Positions 13,020-27,359 of a DNA stretch of 64,000 nt are shown here, one piece after another. Below the pieces are notes generated by a model that worked only from the letters and a program-made list of their open reading frames with translations, did not search any database and was not told the origin of the DNA. Origin of the DNA: Persicaria tinctoria (lineage: Eukaryota; Streptophyta; Magnoliopsida; Caryophyllales; Polygonaceae); NCBI GenBank assembly GCA_037127255.1, contig JBANSL010000010.1, positions 28,662,620 through 28,726,619 on the forward strand. The letters are read 5' to 3'. Position 1 is the first letter of the stretch. Every line of letters starts with the position of its first letter. The position numbers and the translations under genes are program-made.

Positions 13020-13027
13020 ATTATATG
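13020..13027. repeat. Left target duplication of hAT element
   Basis: ATTATATG at 13020-13027 is repeated exactly at 14199-14206, directly outside the inverted terminal sequences. Eight bases is the hAT duplication length. Confidence 0.92.
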
Positions 13028-14198
13028 CAATGGCGGATCCAGGATTTTCGTTAGAGGGGGGTTGAAAACTACAAAGGACGAAAGGATCGGTGCTTCTTAT
13101 TAAACATGATTTTTGTCTCGATAAACCAAATAAGTCATTATAACTAATATTATTTTTCAAATTTCACAAATCATTCAAACCAAACTCTATCAATATATAA
13201 AATTCAACTTAAAACTCCCTACTCCTAATCCACATATTTACCCCAAATTGCTACTAAAATCCACAAATTTATTAGCAAAATCACAAACTTTAACCGAAAT
13301 TTATCCAAATTGATTCTCAAATCCAAAAATTATAATCCAAATTGATTCTCGTCTCAACGAATTGAACTTAAAAAAACAATCTAATTAAAATTCAACTTAA
13401 ATTAGTCATGGTCCATATTTTATACTCCTCTAAAAAAATCACAAACCATAATTCCAAATCACAAACAGCAAATTCACTTATTCATTTCTCACAACCACAA
13501 TCACAAACTACAATTCTAAATCACAAACAACAAATTTATGTCTCACCACACCTACAAACCACAATTTCAAATCATAAACCACAAATTTATTTCGCAGCAA
13601 TTACAAACCCTAATTTAAATTTCCCCAAATTGATTCACAAATCTATACATTCTAATCTAAATTGATTCTTATCTCGACCAATTGAACATAAAAACAATCA
13701 AATTAAAAAAAAAAGAGGAAGAAAACTAACTAATAGATCGAAGGAGTGAAGAAGAACAATGAAGATTAATCTTCATTATTCTTCTTCACTCCGGCTGCGG
13801 TATTGAGGAAGACAGTAGACAAAAAAGAGGGTTGGGTTCCAGTGGTGCGCGGTGTGCCGGTGTCAGGGTCGGCCGAAGGTGAAGCTAGCGGTGGCGGCCA
13901 GATCGGGGACTCGAGCGGCTCAGGGTTTTGGCTTTCACAGACGGGTCTGTTCGCATGTGTTTTAAAAAAAAAGTGGGCTTCTGATTTTTGTAAAAAAAAA
14001 ACAAAAAAAACAAATGCAAAAATTTAGGGTAATGGGGAATCGAACCTGGGTTAGTTGCTCCTTTTTAAATCCATCCTTTGTCTTTTACTAGTTAGCCAAG
14101 TCATCATTTGTAAATATTCTACACCAGATATATAAATCTTTATTTTTCGGATAGCGGGGGACTTCAGCCACCCCAAGCCCCCCGTAGATCCGCCACTG
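13028..14198. mobile_element. Non-autonomous hAT element, 1171 bp
   Basis: The left end CAATGGCGGATCCAGG and the right end, read in reverse as CAGTGGCGGATCTACGG, form short imperfect inverted repeats starting CA and flanked by a perfect 8-bp duplication. There is no transposase; the longest frame (13803-14027, 74 codons) shows no hAT dimerisation motif. Inside, 13309-13392 and 13623-13708 are direct copies of an AATTGATTCT-rich segment. Near the right end, on the minus strand, GGTTCGATTCCCC preceded by TGGCTAACTAGTAAAAG resembles tRNA-type B and A boxes. Confidence 0.9.
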
Positions 14199-14206
14199 AT
14201 TATATG
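14199..14206. repeat. Right target duplication of hAT element
   Basis: ATTATATG, identical to 13020-13027. Confidence 0.92.
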
Positions 14207-14384
14207 CAAATCGAAAGAACAGTTGCCAGAGTGGAAAGCAAACAATTCTTATAAACTCCAACTAGTTCAGTACGGTTTTTTTAATTTAAATAAATTTGAA
14301 ACTAAAATCCGTTTATTCAATTAATTATTTTATTCCAATACTTCTTCATTTGTAATTAACATAGAATTAAATGAAATTCTTGTA
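14207..14384. other. AT-rich spacer
   Basis: Short AT-rich stretch between the hAT element and the first microsatellite-bounded element; nothing recognisable. Confidence 0.6.
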
Positions 14385-14399
14385 ATATATATATATATA
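14385..14399. repeat. (AT)n tract left of element A
   Basis: A pure AT dinucleotide run that directly abuts the left end of the inverted-repeat element at 14400. Confidence 0.9.
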
Positions 14400-17537
<3,138 letters not shown>

Positions 17538-17553
17538 TATATATATATATATA
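17538..17553. repeat. (TA)n tract between elements B and C
   Basis: Short TA run shared by the right end of element B and the left end of element C. Confidence 0.9.
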
Positions 17554-18184
17554 ATGGGTAACTTGTGCACACCCCTTAGGGTGTACTTTGTGCACAATTG
17601 TGGGCCTTTGATTTAGATGAGATGGAGGGTTGAGATTAATTTAATTTTTTTTTTAATTTTTAATTAACAAAAACTGTGGGTCCCAGTAGATTTCAACCCA
17701 CAAGAGCAAGAGGAGCGCGTGTGATTTTGGGAAATAAAAGCCTAATCCCAATTTTATTCTTCTAGTTCATCGGTGGATTTGTGGTCTTCTTCTTCATCGA
17801 TTTCTGCCCGGAAATCACCGCCCGTGGAGCCAAAGCGGACATCACCACCGACAACTTCTACTCGGTCATCTTCTGCCCCGATGGTCTTCTTCTTCATCGA
17901 TTAGGAGAGGAGCATATACAGGAGGGAGGCGGCGATTGCGAGGCTACAGGGACATCGAGAGCGAAGCGAGGCGGAGGCGCAACCCTAGGCGACGGTGAAG
18001 AGTGAAAGGGACGGTGTTGCGACGGTGGCTATTTCTGTGGTATTGGACGATTATTCGATAGAATAAAAATTATATTTTTTACAAATGAATAATTATGTGA
18101 AAACAGATGAATAATCATGAACAAATAGATGAATAATTTCTGAGTACATGATACACGTTAAGGGTTGAGTACACCGGAACCAAC

Positions 18185-18187
<3 letters not shown>
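17554..18187. mobile_element. Microsatellite-bounded element C, 634 bp
   Basis: The left end carries CCCCTTAGGGTGTACTTTGT, nearly identical to the left end of element A. The right end reversed (ACCCTTAACGTGTATCATGT) is a weaker match. Both ends abut TA tracts. The middle is GC-rich (17770-18000) with the phrase TGGTCTTCTTCTTCATCGAT twice, about 100 bp apart. Three ATGAATAAT motifs lie near the right end. It looks like a relative of element A with different cargo. Confidence 0.7.

Positions 18188-18241
<54 letters not shown>
18188..18241. repeat. (TA)n microsatellite right of element C
   Basis: About 54 bp of pure TA repeat directly after the CAACCCC end of element C. Confidence 0.95.
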
Positions 18242-18244
<3 letters not shown>

Positions 18245-18983
18245 CTTTCTTTAAATTTAAATAAATTTTATATTAATGCACATTCTAAAATATAGTAATA
18301 TATTAAAATCAAATAACTTCTTATAATAAATACAAATTCTATCATTTTATCCTTAAAAGATGTTTATACATTTTAAAAGTATTTATAGGCTACTTTTTGA
18401 TCAAAATTAATATAAGTGTAAAAGTTATTCCCATTTCTTAAATTTAATAATATTTTGATAAAAAAAATGGATGTCTTATTTTCTTTCATTTGTGAACACC
18501 TACACTATATACTAAAAATGATTATAAAAAATTTATAGTATTTTTTAAAAATATTTTTCAGGCATAAACGCATTTTTATTAAAGTGTCTTATTTTATTAA
18601 ATTTTAAAATCAAATTCAATAATATTTTCCACATTTAGAACCTCCGCTCTCCATATAAATATAGAATTTCAAATTTTACACGTTTTTCCCCTAATATATT
18701 AATATAATATTTTTTTAATCCCTACCCTAAATATAATTTAAATATATTCAAGTTTAAATTTTAAATATAAAATATTAAAATAAACTATATTTAATGGAAT
18801 TCTAATGAAAATATGTGGTGGTGAGTGGTGATTTGTTAAAAAAAACATTAAATGGGCGGTTTTTATAATTTTTTTATTTAGATGGTAATTAAGTTTAAAA
18901 AATGATACTTGACGAGGATTTTTTGTAAATTTCCCTAAAATAAAACAAAAAAATTGATTAAAAGAATTTGAAAAAGGTAAAAC
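18242..18983. other. AT-rich sequence without recognisable features
   Basis: About 740 bp of AT-rich DNA with homopolymer runs; no open frame, repeat pair or motif that I can name. Confidence 0.6.
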
Positions 18984-19255
18984 GAATTCAAATAACCCAA
19001 ACTTTGATGGGGTGTGAAGGTAGCACCATGAACTTTACAAAGTGACAAAAATAACCCAAACTCTTACTACTAAGTGCTTATATCACCGCCAATGTCATTT
19101 TTAAAATAAAAAATAACACCTAACTTTTACAGTTTTGAAATAAAACCTGAAACAATATCAAACTAGATTTTTTAATCAAAACTACACAAAAGGCAATTTT
19201 TTTAAATGAAAAATATTTTTTTTGACTTAAGATAGACGATAGTTGAAAAAAATAA
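18984..19255 (+). repeat. Left terminal inverted repeat of the 7.2-kb element
   Basis: It matches the reverse complement of 25650-26194, including CCAAACTCTTACTACTAAGT here against CCAAACTTTTACTACTATGT there. Confidence 0.8.
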
Positions 19256-19259
19256 TGCT

Positions 19260-19775
19260 AATTTTTGTCATATTTTAAAAACCCAAAATTTGGTTTAAAC
19301 AAATGATATAAGTTAGAAATATATTTGTAAAATATTTCACAAATGATTTTTTAAAATTTATTATTTAATTAAAAATAATAAATTAACAAAAAAATAAAAA
19401 ATAAAAAAATATTTCATTTGAGAATATTTCTAACTTATATAATTTGTTCTAACCAAATTATGGGGTTTTGAAATATGAAATAAATTAGGGATTTTTTTCC
19501 AATTATCTTACGCAGAAAATTTTATTTTTCATTTTAAATTTGATTAAAAACCTAGTTTAATACTCTATAATTTAAAAAACCCAAAATTATGAAGTATTGT
19601 TTTAGGTCCTATTTGAAAAATATAAAAAGTTATATCATTTGATAAATATTTAAAGGAAATATAAAAAGTTATATTTTGTATAATTTTTATTAAAAATTTC
19701 ATTTGAGAAATATTTTAGAAAAATATTTCTAACTTATATCATTTGTTCAAACTAAATTTTGGATTTTTAAAGTAT
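19260..19775. repeat. AT-rich foldback insertion inside the large element
   Basis: The block ACAAATGATATAAGTTAGAA at about 19300 recurs inverted near 19430 and near 19740, with flanking TTTTAAAAACCCAAAATTTG-like sequence also inverted. The segment looks like one or two small palindromic MITEs inserted next to the left inverted repeat. Ends and duplications are not clear. Confidence 0.5.
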
Positions 19776-19867
19776 GAAATAAATAAGGAGGGAATGGTAG
19801 TAAATTACCTTTGCCCCGGTCAAGTTTGCTAGCCTAACCCACTATCCACAACAATTGCAAGGGTTAA

Positions 19868-20272
19868 CCCCCCCCCCCCTCCCAAAAAAAAATTGCAAAG
19901 ATTCCAGTTAAAAGTGGATGAAAATAATCGGGACATAGGAGATAGAAAGTAAAGGAGGAGAGAGAGGCAGCGGGGAAGTTATTGTGGAGAGAGAGAGAGA
20001 GGGGAAGTGAGGGAAGTTAATGTGGAGAGACAGAGAGGAAGAGAGAGAGGAAGACATTTTAATTTCAAAACTGTCGAGTCCAACTGCCTCTCACGGCTTA
20101 CAAAAGAGGAAGAGAGAGAGAGGGCAACCGTTGCTCATGCAAACCTGAGGAAAACAAGAAGAGAAGGAAGAAGAAGAAGAGGAAGAAGACGACATATCGA
20201 GAGAGGAAAAGAAGAAGCCAACCCGAGGAAGAAGACGACAGAGCATCAAAGGAGACGAAGAGGCCGATTTTG
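19868..20272 (+). other. GA-rich leader, probable 5' untranslated exon
   Basis: Bases 19920-20270 are rich in GAGA and AGAAGA repeats and end at GAA/GTAAGT, a strong 5' splice site at 20273. It precedes the DUF1985-type gene and is most simply its leader exon. A frame of 88 codons (20007-20273) is arginine- and glutamate-rich and probably not translated. A poly-C run lies at about 19868-19881. Confidence 0.45.
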
Positions 20273-20924
20273 AAGTAAGTAAACCCTCACAATGCCGATT
20301 AATTACGTTTTGTTGGATTCGTAGGGGAGGAATCGATTGGAATAACCTAAACTGGTTTTGATTGTGTGAAAATGGAAAGAAGGGGTCGAATGGGTTCACA
20401 GTGCGCAATATCGCCCTGTCATGTAGTAAGTAACCGGCGTCAAGTTAAAACCAACGGTTGGAAAGTTTGGGAATTGGGGTGTGGGCGACTGGGAGAGAAG
20501 CGTATTTTTGGGAATAGGGAAATTGGACAATTGTCTTGTCGAATCCAACTTATTAGGAGCTGTAGATACGTTCAGTTTAGGGGGGAATTGGGCGAAATGG
20601 GGCGTACGACTATAGATACGTTTAGTTTTGGGGGAAATTGGATGAAATGCGGCGCATTAGGGTTAGGAAAAATGTTAGAAAAGGTGAACGTTTATGTGGA
20701 ATCGACATTATCAAGAATAGGGTGACTTGTGTGCAATTGAAGATGTAGAGATTGAATAAGTATTCTGTCATGTATTCACAAGTATGTGTCATGTGTACCT
20801 GTCTTTGTGTCATGTTACATTTGATATTGATATGAAGGGAACCGTGGGTTGGGGGAGACGAATTGATTTTTAGAATACTGAAATTTGGGCTCCCATTATG
20901 CAGGATATCTGGTGAATATTAAAA

Positions 20925-22692
20925 ATGTCGCAGCGAAGTGTAAAGAAGATTGTAGACCGTAGAGCTCAAACCTCCAGGGCGGTAAGATGGATTTCGTTCG
21001 AGTAATGTAACTTGTGACTGTGGTGGTGCAGTGTGGCTGACATGTTGACGTCTGTGCAGGCTGTGTACGCCATCAAGGAAGACAGACACTTCAAAGCAAA
21101 AATTAACCAACACTCCCGGATGCAGCTCCTAGTAAACATTGACAACTGGTTGAGTGAGTCCAATTGGAAGCGCCTGATGGACAGCCCGTTGGGGGGCGTT
21201 GCAAGACTGGGCACAAGGGTCCAGTTCTCGGGACAGCTTGTACACTACGTTCCCCAACGACAATTGAAGATGAAGAAGGAGAATGAAACGTGGTACAAGA
21301 TCCATGATGCGGTCGTGAGGTTCACAATAGTTGAGTTCGCCCTTGTCACCGGTCTCAACTGTGGGTATGGCGAAGAGCCCGAGGACGACGGGCCGTTCGA
21401 GAAGGCAGTGTTTGATTTCTTTGGAGTTTCAAAGTTGAAGATGTCCGAGTTCGAGGTGCGGTTCCGTGTGGCAATGGCATCTGAGAAATCGTCAACTAGA
21501 AAGTTTAAATTTGTCCTGCTGATGCTGGTCGAGGGCGTATTGTTTGGGAAGGAACCCAAAAACTACATTCACGGGTGGGTGGTCGACCTTGTCGGCGACA
21601 TTGAAAGGTTCCTTGCGTTTCCGTGGGGTCGGTTTTGCTACGAGTGGACGAACGAGTTCCTGAACCGTGCAGTCGACAGGAAGCTCCAACGGGATGAGAG
21701 CAGCTCCAATGCACGTCCGGCCTACTGCCTGCTGGGTTTCCCTCTCGCCTTTCAGGTTCGTACACAGATCTCACTGGACGCCGTATACACGTTACTTGGC
21801 GGCAAATATTAATTGACTGGACAGAGAGTGAATATTTACTGGACTACATTTGTTTGCAGCTATGGGTGTACGAAGCTCTCCCTCCAATGGTCGTCCAATT
21901 CGCGAACGTCATAGATGAGAAGTTGTACCCCAGGTGTCTGCGATACGAGTTTAGAGACCCGAACCTCGAGTATGCCTCCATCGAAACCCGACTGCAGGAG
22001 GCTAAGGAGATAGGGCACTTCAACGACCCTGCAGTTGTGAGGCCGCTTCTACTCCCCGATGAAGTGGAGGGAGCTACCCGTTTGTACCGTGATGTCCGAA
22101 ACACTCACGACAAGCGGGACAACTTCTTCGACGACATTGTCCGAGAGTTCGTATTCGCAAATGTGAAACCCCCACCAAAGAAACAACCAAAGGGAGCACG
22201 TGGGTCGACGCAAGAATCAGGGGAGGGCACGCAGATAGAAGCTACCCTATTAGAGATCGAGTCACGGTTAATGGCAAAGATGGACGACATGGTGAGGAGT
22301 ATAACCGCAGAGTTAGCCTCGAAGATGGCCACGCTTGAGGAGGCGATTGAAAACCTGAACAAGGAACTGAGGTGGAAGGGGACTAGGGAGTCGGAGGAGC
22401 AAGAGGAAGTTCTGGGAAATGAGGTAAGGTTATCCTGGTATCAGATCAGAATTGTCATCTCATTTTATTTTACTGTCATGTTGTTCATATTGGATGTCTT
22501 GTGCATGTCAGTACATGTCATGCCAATTCCAGTATATGTCAATTTACTCAGAGGTCATGTGCTTAGGTTCAGGGATCAGTGAAGGATAAGGATAAGGGCA
22601 AGGAGGACGAGGACAAGGACAAGGACAAGGGCATGGACAAGGGCAAGAAGGATATTGACAACCCACCAAGGAGGACAAGGCCAAGGCTATAG
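20925..22692 (+). CDS. DUF1985-type protein of the plant Ulp1-like family, C-terminally truncated
   Basis: Proposed exons are 20925-20981, 21060-21755, 21860-22423 and 22567-22692, all phase 0 with GT-AG borders. The first exon gives 19 residues (start MSQRSVKK), the second 232, the third 188. The second exon carries the DUF1985-like region (residues about 60-220, with VTGLNCGYG and a run up to FPLAFQ) joined across the intron to LWVYEALP, a junction usual in this family. Residues about 380-425 look like a coiled coil; exon four encodes a Lys/Asp repeat and ends at TAG. Relatives as I know them continue into a C48 cysteine protease domain, which is missing here. Large Mutator-like elements often carry this family; a role in transposition is not established. 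Confidence 0.68.
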
Positions 22693-22786
22693 AGGTTTGC
22701 GCATGAGACTGTCATGTTAAGATATATTTGATGTCATGTCAATTGTTTTTACTGTCATGTTAACCGCACCATGGGCTGCAAGTTGC

Positions 22787-23215
22787 AGGAGGAGTGGGTG
22801 GCACACGGTGCCTCCGAGGTTTAGGCTGAGTCTGAGGTGCCCCTCCTACGGCCGAGAAGAGGCACCCGTCAACATCCTGATACGTTGTCCTAGGCGGGCG
22901 TAACTCAGCCAGTAAAGAAGCCGCGTGTGGGCAAGAAGTTAGTGGATGCCGCCGAGCTAGGCATGGCGACGAGGGCAGATGTTGATGCGTTCGTTGCGTG
23001 GATGAAGGACGGAAATGACCCTGTCCGGTAGGTCGAAGGCACCCTACTGGAGAAGCAGTTCTTCGGGACACTTCAATCACCGACCACCTGGGTGTCATCC
23101 GAGGTTAATTACGTTCCCACATCGTTGCATCACCTTCTTCCTGATATGGTCTTCCATATAAATGATTTTTCCTTGCGTCCAGCATATTGTACGGAGAAAC
23201 GTATCGCATAACCTA
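22787..23215 (+). pseudogene. Decayed downstream exons of the DUF1985-type gene
   Basis: After a good acceptor at 22787-22789 a frame reads EEWVAHGASEV and later KKLVDAAELGMATRADVDAF, FFGTLQSPTTWVSSE and, after another possible intron, HIVRRN, matching the part of Ulp1-like plant proteins before the protease. Three TAG codons break it, at places consistent with CAG to TAG change. Nothing resembling the His-Asp-Cys protease core follows. Confidence 0.55.
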
Positions 23216-23374
23216 AATGGAAGAAAGACTTACTCATTTCCTCCAAGAAGTCGGTGTCTGTCCAGTTAACCCCAATAGGTGTCAAGCGCTTGAATGGGTT
23301 TATAGTCTCTCCTTCTCCCTCTTATTCTATACAGGCGCGAATGACATGGCGGGAGATTTAATCTCACTCCCGCC

Positions 23375-23407
<33 letters not shown>

Positions 23408-24025
23408 CCCTGTCTTATCAGCTGTCCTTCTCTACCCTCTACAAGATTCCCCCCCCCCTTTTGTCTCTCAGAATTTTTTGTTGGGTCAAATTTTATTCAT
23501 TGCTTTGAACTTCATATGGTTTCAAATTGTATTTCGTGGTTTGAAATTAATATGGGTATACTTTCCTATGGTTTTGCATTTTATGAGTATTAAGTGTGAG
23601 TGGGAAACCAAGTTTTATACGAAGGTCAAACTTTTACTAAAACCCCTTCAAAAGGTGTCCAGTAGAAAACTGTTTGTTACCAAGTTGGGAATAATTGACC
23701 GGGGAGTTGGTTTTGAGGGGTGTCATGTATCGTCTAACGACAAGAAATAAATCCCCTTCATTTATGTCATGTCAGAAATGACACGTGTCATATATAGACC
23801 AGAACACTGCCATGTTAATTGTAGACAACAACAAAACACTGCAATTTAATCCCCATTGCTTTTTGTTTCTCTTTTTTTTTTCTCAACGGTCACATGCTGA
23901 ACAATGTTGATATTTCCCAAACACGCCACTTATATGATAGCCATTCACCATCCATACTCCCCAAAAATTGGTGAAGTTGAATCCCCATTGCCATTTAACA
24001 ACTTCTCCAACAACCCTTCAACGAA
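23216..24025 (+). other. Non-coding stretch between the two element genes
   Basis: It holds a (CT)n microsatellite at about 23373-23402, a poly-C run at about 23450, an apparently accidental 177-codon frame (23217-23750) rich in Ser/Leu from the CT tract, and TGTCATGT motifs. Bases 23900-24025 probably contain the leader of the Agenet gene. Confidence 0.5.
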
Positions 24026-24650
24026 ATGGCATCCTCTTCACACCACCGCGGCTCCTCATCTGGCCTCCCTCCCCAACCTGTCTCCATCGTTATATCATCC
24101 GACGAATCGAATGATGAAGGTTTGTCGATCACTTCATTCGTGTAGATTTCAGTTGTGCTACTTGTATCATTATACTACCTTATTTTTGTTAATTTATGCA
24201 GGACCAATGTTGCCGCCGTCAGACCAACGACATCAAAGAGTAGAGATTATCGGCGGTGAGGCTGGGATGCTCGGGTCGTTCTACGAGGCGACCCTTGTAC
24301 GCAAACTGGACCCTAACCACTGGGAGGTCGAATATGTGACCCTCCTACGCAACAATAGAAGAGAGATGCTGAGGGAGATCATCCCGGTGCAACGAATTCG
24401 TCCCCGACCGCCTCGTATTTTGTACGACGCCTACATGCCCGAAGATCGTGTCGACTGCCGCGACAACGATGAGTTTTGGGCCGGCAGGGTCCTTGCTGTG
24501 TCCGGATATGGGAGTGACCGAACTTTCACGGTGAACTTCCCACTAAGCGACGAGACGTCTGATCATCGTGCCCGCAATATACGCCCACACTTCGACTGGG
24601 ATGGATACAGATTCACCACGCAGCCGCAATTTCACTTCTTGTTACCGTAA
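24026..24650 (+). CDS. Tandem Agenet-domain protein, 180 residues, two exons
   Basis: Exon 1 is 24026-24119 (31 codons plus one base, start MASSSHHRGSSSG, then the acidic SSDESNDE). The intron is 24120-24201 (GT...TGCAG), and exon 2 is 24202-24650. Residues about 45-105 form one Agenet unit (VEIIGGEAGMLGSFYEATLV, WEVEYVTLL, IRPRPP) and about 112-172 a second (VDCRDNDEFWAGRVL, NIRPHFDWDGYRF). Paired Agenet units are Tudor-like folds found in plant DUF724 and related chromatin or RNA-associated proteins. The frame is intact. It lies inside a Mutator-like element, so it is either captured host sequence or an element gene. The start was chosen because the acidic exon joins in phase to the Agenet exon. 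Confidence 0.75.
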
Positions 24651-25649
24651 ATTTTGTTTTCAATGTCTTCTATGTTGCTACTCTCTACTACTATCTTTTA
24701 AATATTTGCTCATGTGTTGTATTTGATTAATGCAAGTGAATCTGTCTCTGAGATATTGTGTCCAGTATATTTCGGTTTCTGTCATGTCGTATTCATGTTG
24801 TGTCTAGTTACAACTACGCGATTACAAGTCGGCCCACGAATTCACCTCCACACACTTTATTCTTATTCCATGGTTTTTTCTTTTCAACTTAACATGTAAT
24901 TATAAGTAGGTTTATGCCCCCTTTACTGTCACTCTCATCCATTCGATTCCAATATGGGTAAAACATACTAGTGTCGACCGGAGATAACGAAATCATGTCA
25001 TCCAAATATGGGTAAATATTATAATTGGGCACACATAAAACAATATGTCATTATAGCGAATCTGCTTCTCCCATAAATCTTCTTCATTCGATTCCATTAG
25101 GTCTAATACGGAGAAACATTATGCTGTGTTTTTCATAGTTACAATCGTGTCCAGTGACATACAATTTGTGACATGTGTATCTAATATGGATGTCCAGTTA
25201 CAACTTACTGCTTACACGTGATCCTTCAAATAAACCCCCGGACCCTTCCTTCTTTAATTTGTTTTCTCTGAAACTTATAATTTAGTTGAAAGCATCTTTT
25301 TCGATCCCCCTCACTAACACTCTCACTGATCTCTCTGTCCTCTCAGCCTGCACTTTTCTATTTAACCTCTCTCTCTCTCTCTCTCTCTCTCTCCGTCTCA
25401 CTGCAACAACTACTTTTTCCCTCCTCTCTCACTGGTCTTCACTTTTCAGGAGTAGAGATGTATCCCTCCCCCTATCTCTCACTGTACATGAAACCGAGAT
25501 GGAGTCCAGCTGTACCCCACAGGCTGACCTGTTACCGGCTACCCTTGGCAAGCGGATATCCGCTTTTTAGCATTTTTTTTCCGAATTGGGTTACTCATGC
25601 AAATCTTTCGGATAAAAGGGTTATTTTAGCAAATGGCCCATAAATAAGC
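24651..25649 (+). other. Non-coding 3' part of the large element
   Basis: One kilobase without a convincing gene. It includes a (CT)n tract at about 25369-25393 with a serine/leucine-rich frame (25286-25570) caused by it, and scattered GTCATGT-like motifs. Confidence 0.55.
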
Positions 25650-26194
25650 GATATTTTTTCAATTATCTTAAGTCAATGTTTTTTTTACCTTTTGTGTAAT
25701 TTTGATTATAAATCCTAGTTTAATATTGTTTTAGATTTTATTTCAAACTATATTGGGTTGTTGTTTTAGATTTTAGATTTTATTTCAAAACATCCTGACC
25801 CTCAGACCCTGCTTTATTGCGGGATATACTGAGTTTTTTTTTTATTAGGTAAAGATTCGAGATCAGGCAAGCCTAATTCACGAGAGGCCGACGATTCGGC
25901 AACCGAAAATCGCCTAAACATACCGTACAAATAGAAAACAGACTCAACGAGACAAAACAAAAACAAACCCTACAACAAGTCGAACAAAGAACAACTCCCA
26001 AAAAGTTGAGGACGACGGCGATATACTGAGTTATTGTTATTGTTGTTCAAAACTATGAAAGTTAATTGTTATTTTTATTTTAAAAAAGACATTGGTGTTT
26101 GGTGGTGATATAAGCACATAGTAGTAAAAGTTTGGATTATTTTTGTAAGTTCATGATGTTACATGCTTACCCACCAAAATTTGAATTATTTGAA
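25650..26194 (-). repeat. Right terminal inverted repeat of the 7.2-kb element
   Basis: The reverse complement matches 18984-19255. The arm is lengthened by the insertion at 25836-26019 and by a local duplication of TTTTAGATTTTATTTCAAA (about 25730 and 25770). Confidence 0.78.
25823..26032 (-). mobile_element. 184-bp retroposon (SINE or truncated LINE) in the inverted repeat
   Basis: The 13-bp sequence GATATACTGAGTT occurs at 25823-25835 and again at 26020-26032. The inserted 25836-26019 begins with a T run, so read on the minus strand it ends in poly(A). Target duplication plus poly(A) tail marks a retroposed copy. I see no convincing tRNA A box, so a 5'-truncated LINE tail is as likely as a SINE. 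Confidence 0.82.
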
Positions 26195-26213
26195 TTATGC
26201 ATGTAGTGATTAA

Positions 26214-26459
26214 TACTCCATCAGTTCGACAAAACTTGTCATTTTAGGGTGTTAGTTTTATTAAAAAAACTTGTCACTTTAGGTATTTTGCCCTTCACTT
26301 TACAAAAACGCCCTTGATGTGATTAATGGTTTGTTAGTTGTAGTTTTCGATAAAGTAAAAAAGGTGGGTAATAATTGAGGGTAAATTAGTACATTTGTTA
26401 ATTGCCTTAAAACTTGTGAAATGAGCTAAAATAACAAGTTTTGCCGAACGAAGGGAGTA
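26214..26459. mobile_element. Stowaway-type MITE, 242 bp
   Basis: The element 26216-26457 opens CTCCATCAGTTCGACAAAAC and closes, in reverse, CTCCCTTCGTTCGGCAAAAC, the CTCCCTCCGT-type end of Stowaway MITEs, and is flanked by TA on both sides. It has no coding sequence and would be moved by a mariner-type transposase. Confidence 0.9.
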
Positions 26460-27310
26460 TTTGATAGATCATGAGTTCGAAGCTCCCTACCCATACTGTG
26501 CAAAATGGGGAGTTTGTGAGGGGGATTTGAAGCCGGTGGTAGGCCACACTGCACATTAGAGCAGCCGCATCGCTGAACCCATGGGTTCAAGAAGATGCCA
26601 CCTGTTAAAAAATGGGGAAGAAAAAAAAAGAAAAAGGGATGAATCCCAACCTGCCGGTTCAACTGCAAGAATCGGGAAAAGTGGGATTTATGAAGAGACA
26701 CGTGAGGAGCACGTGATGCCTCATCCCCTGGTAGAACAAATTGAGGCAACACACTAACATGTGGCCCAATACCTGAACGCCACGTGTCAGAGGGGTTAAA
26801 TAACAATCTTTTAAAACGTTTTTAGGCTTATTTTTTTAAAAACAAAACAAAACAAAAATATTTTTTACTTTAATTTAATTTTATCTATCCATAGACATCC
26901 ATATTGCATATGTTTAGGGAAAAAAAATCAAATAAATAATACCCATATGCTTTTTTATCCAACATTAAAAAAAAATCGACTCGCATTTTATTATTAAATA
27001 AATACATAAATTATAATAGTAATAATAATAATAATAATAAAATAATGAATATTTTTTTGTTTTACATTTTAATAATATTAATATTAATATTAATATTATT
27101 AATAATAATAATAATAGTTGTGCAGTTGAAAAAATTATATAGAGATTTGATTTAATAAAAAAGGTAAATAAAGAAAAGTAAGTTATGAAACCAATGTCGG
27201 ATTCATGAATGAGGGTGAAAAAATAATAATCTGAAGTGAGGTTTTTCAAGCTGATGTGGCAGTGAAAAAGTAAGGTATGAGCCTGGAAAAAGGATTCATG
27301 AATGCACAAC
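26460..27310. other. Unassigned sequence with AT-rich repeats
   Basis: Bases 26555-26610 contain TTAGAGCAGCCGCATCGCTG, which looks like one end of a Tourist/Harbinger MITE, but I found no matching second end. Bases 26820-27120 are AT-rich with AATAAT runs. A minus-strand frame at 26426-26806 shows no domain. Confidence 0.4.

Positions 27311-27359
<49 letters not shown>

Larger units (their letters stand above)
18984..26194 (+). mobile_element. Large Mutator-like element with captured or own genes, 7.2 kb
   Basis: Bases 18984-19255 and the reverse of about 25650-26194 match along their length (AATTCAAATAA end; shared blocks TACTACTAAGTGCTTATATC-like and ACTACACAAAAGGCAA-like), so the ends are inverted repeats of about 270 bp. 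The right arm is longer because of a 184-bp insertion and a small duplication. Between them lie a DUF1985-type gene and an Agenet gene, both on the plus strand; I see no mudrA-type transposase. Mutator-like elements carrying Ulp1-type genes (KI-MULEs) are known in plants. I found no clear 9-bp duplication, so the insertion is old or its outer ends have decayed. Confidence 0.7.

Noticed and set aside
26555..26810. Tourist-type MITE starting TTAGAGCAGCCGCATCG
   Set aside because: I could not find a matching inverted end or second TTA, so it was left as unassigned sequence.
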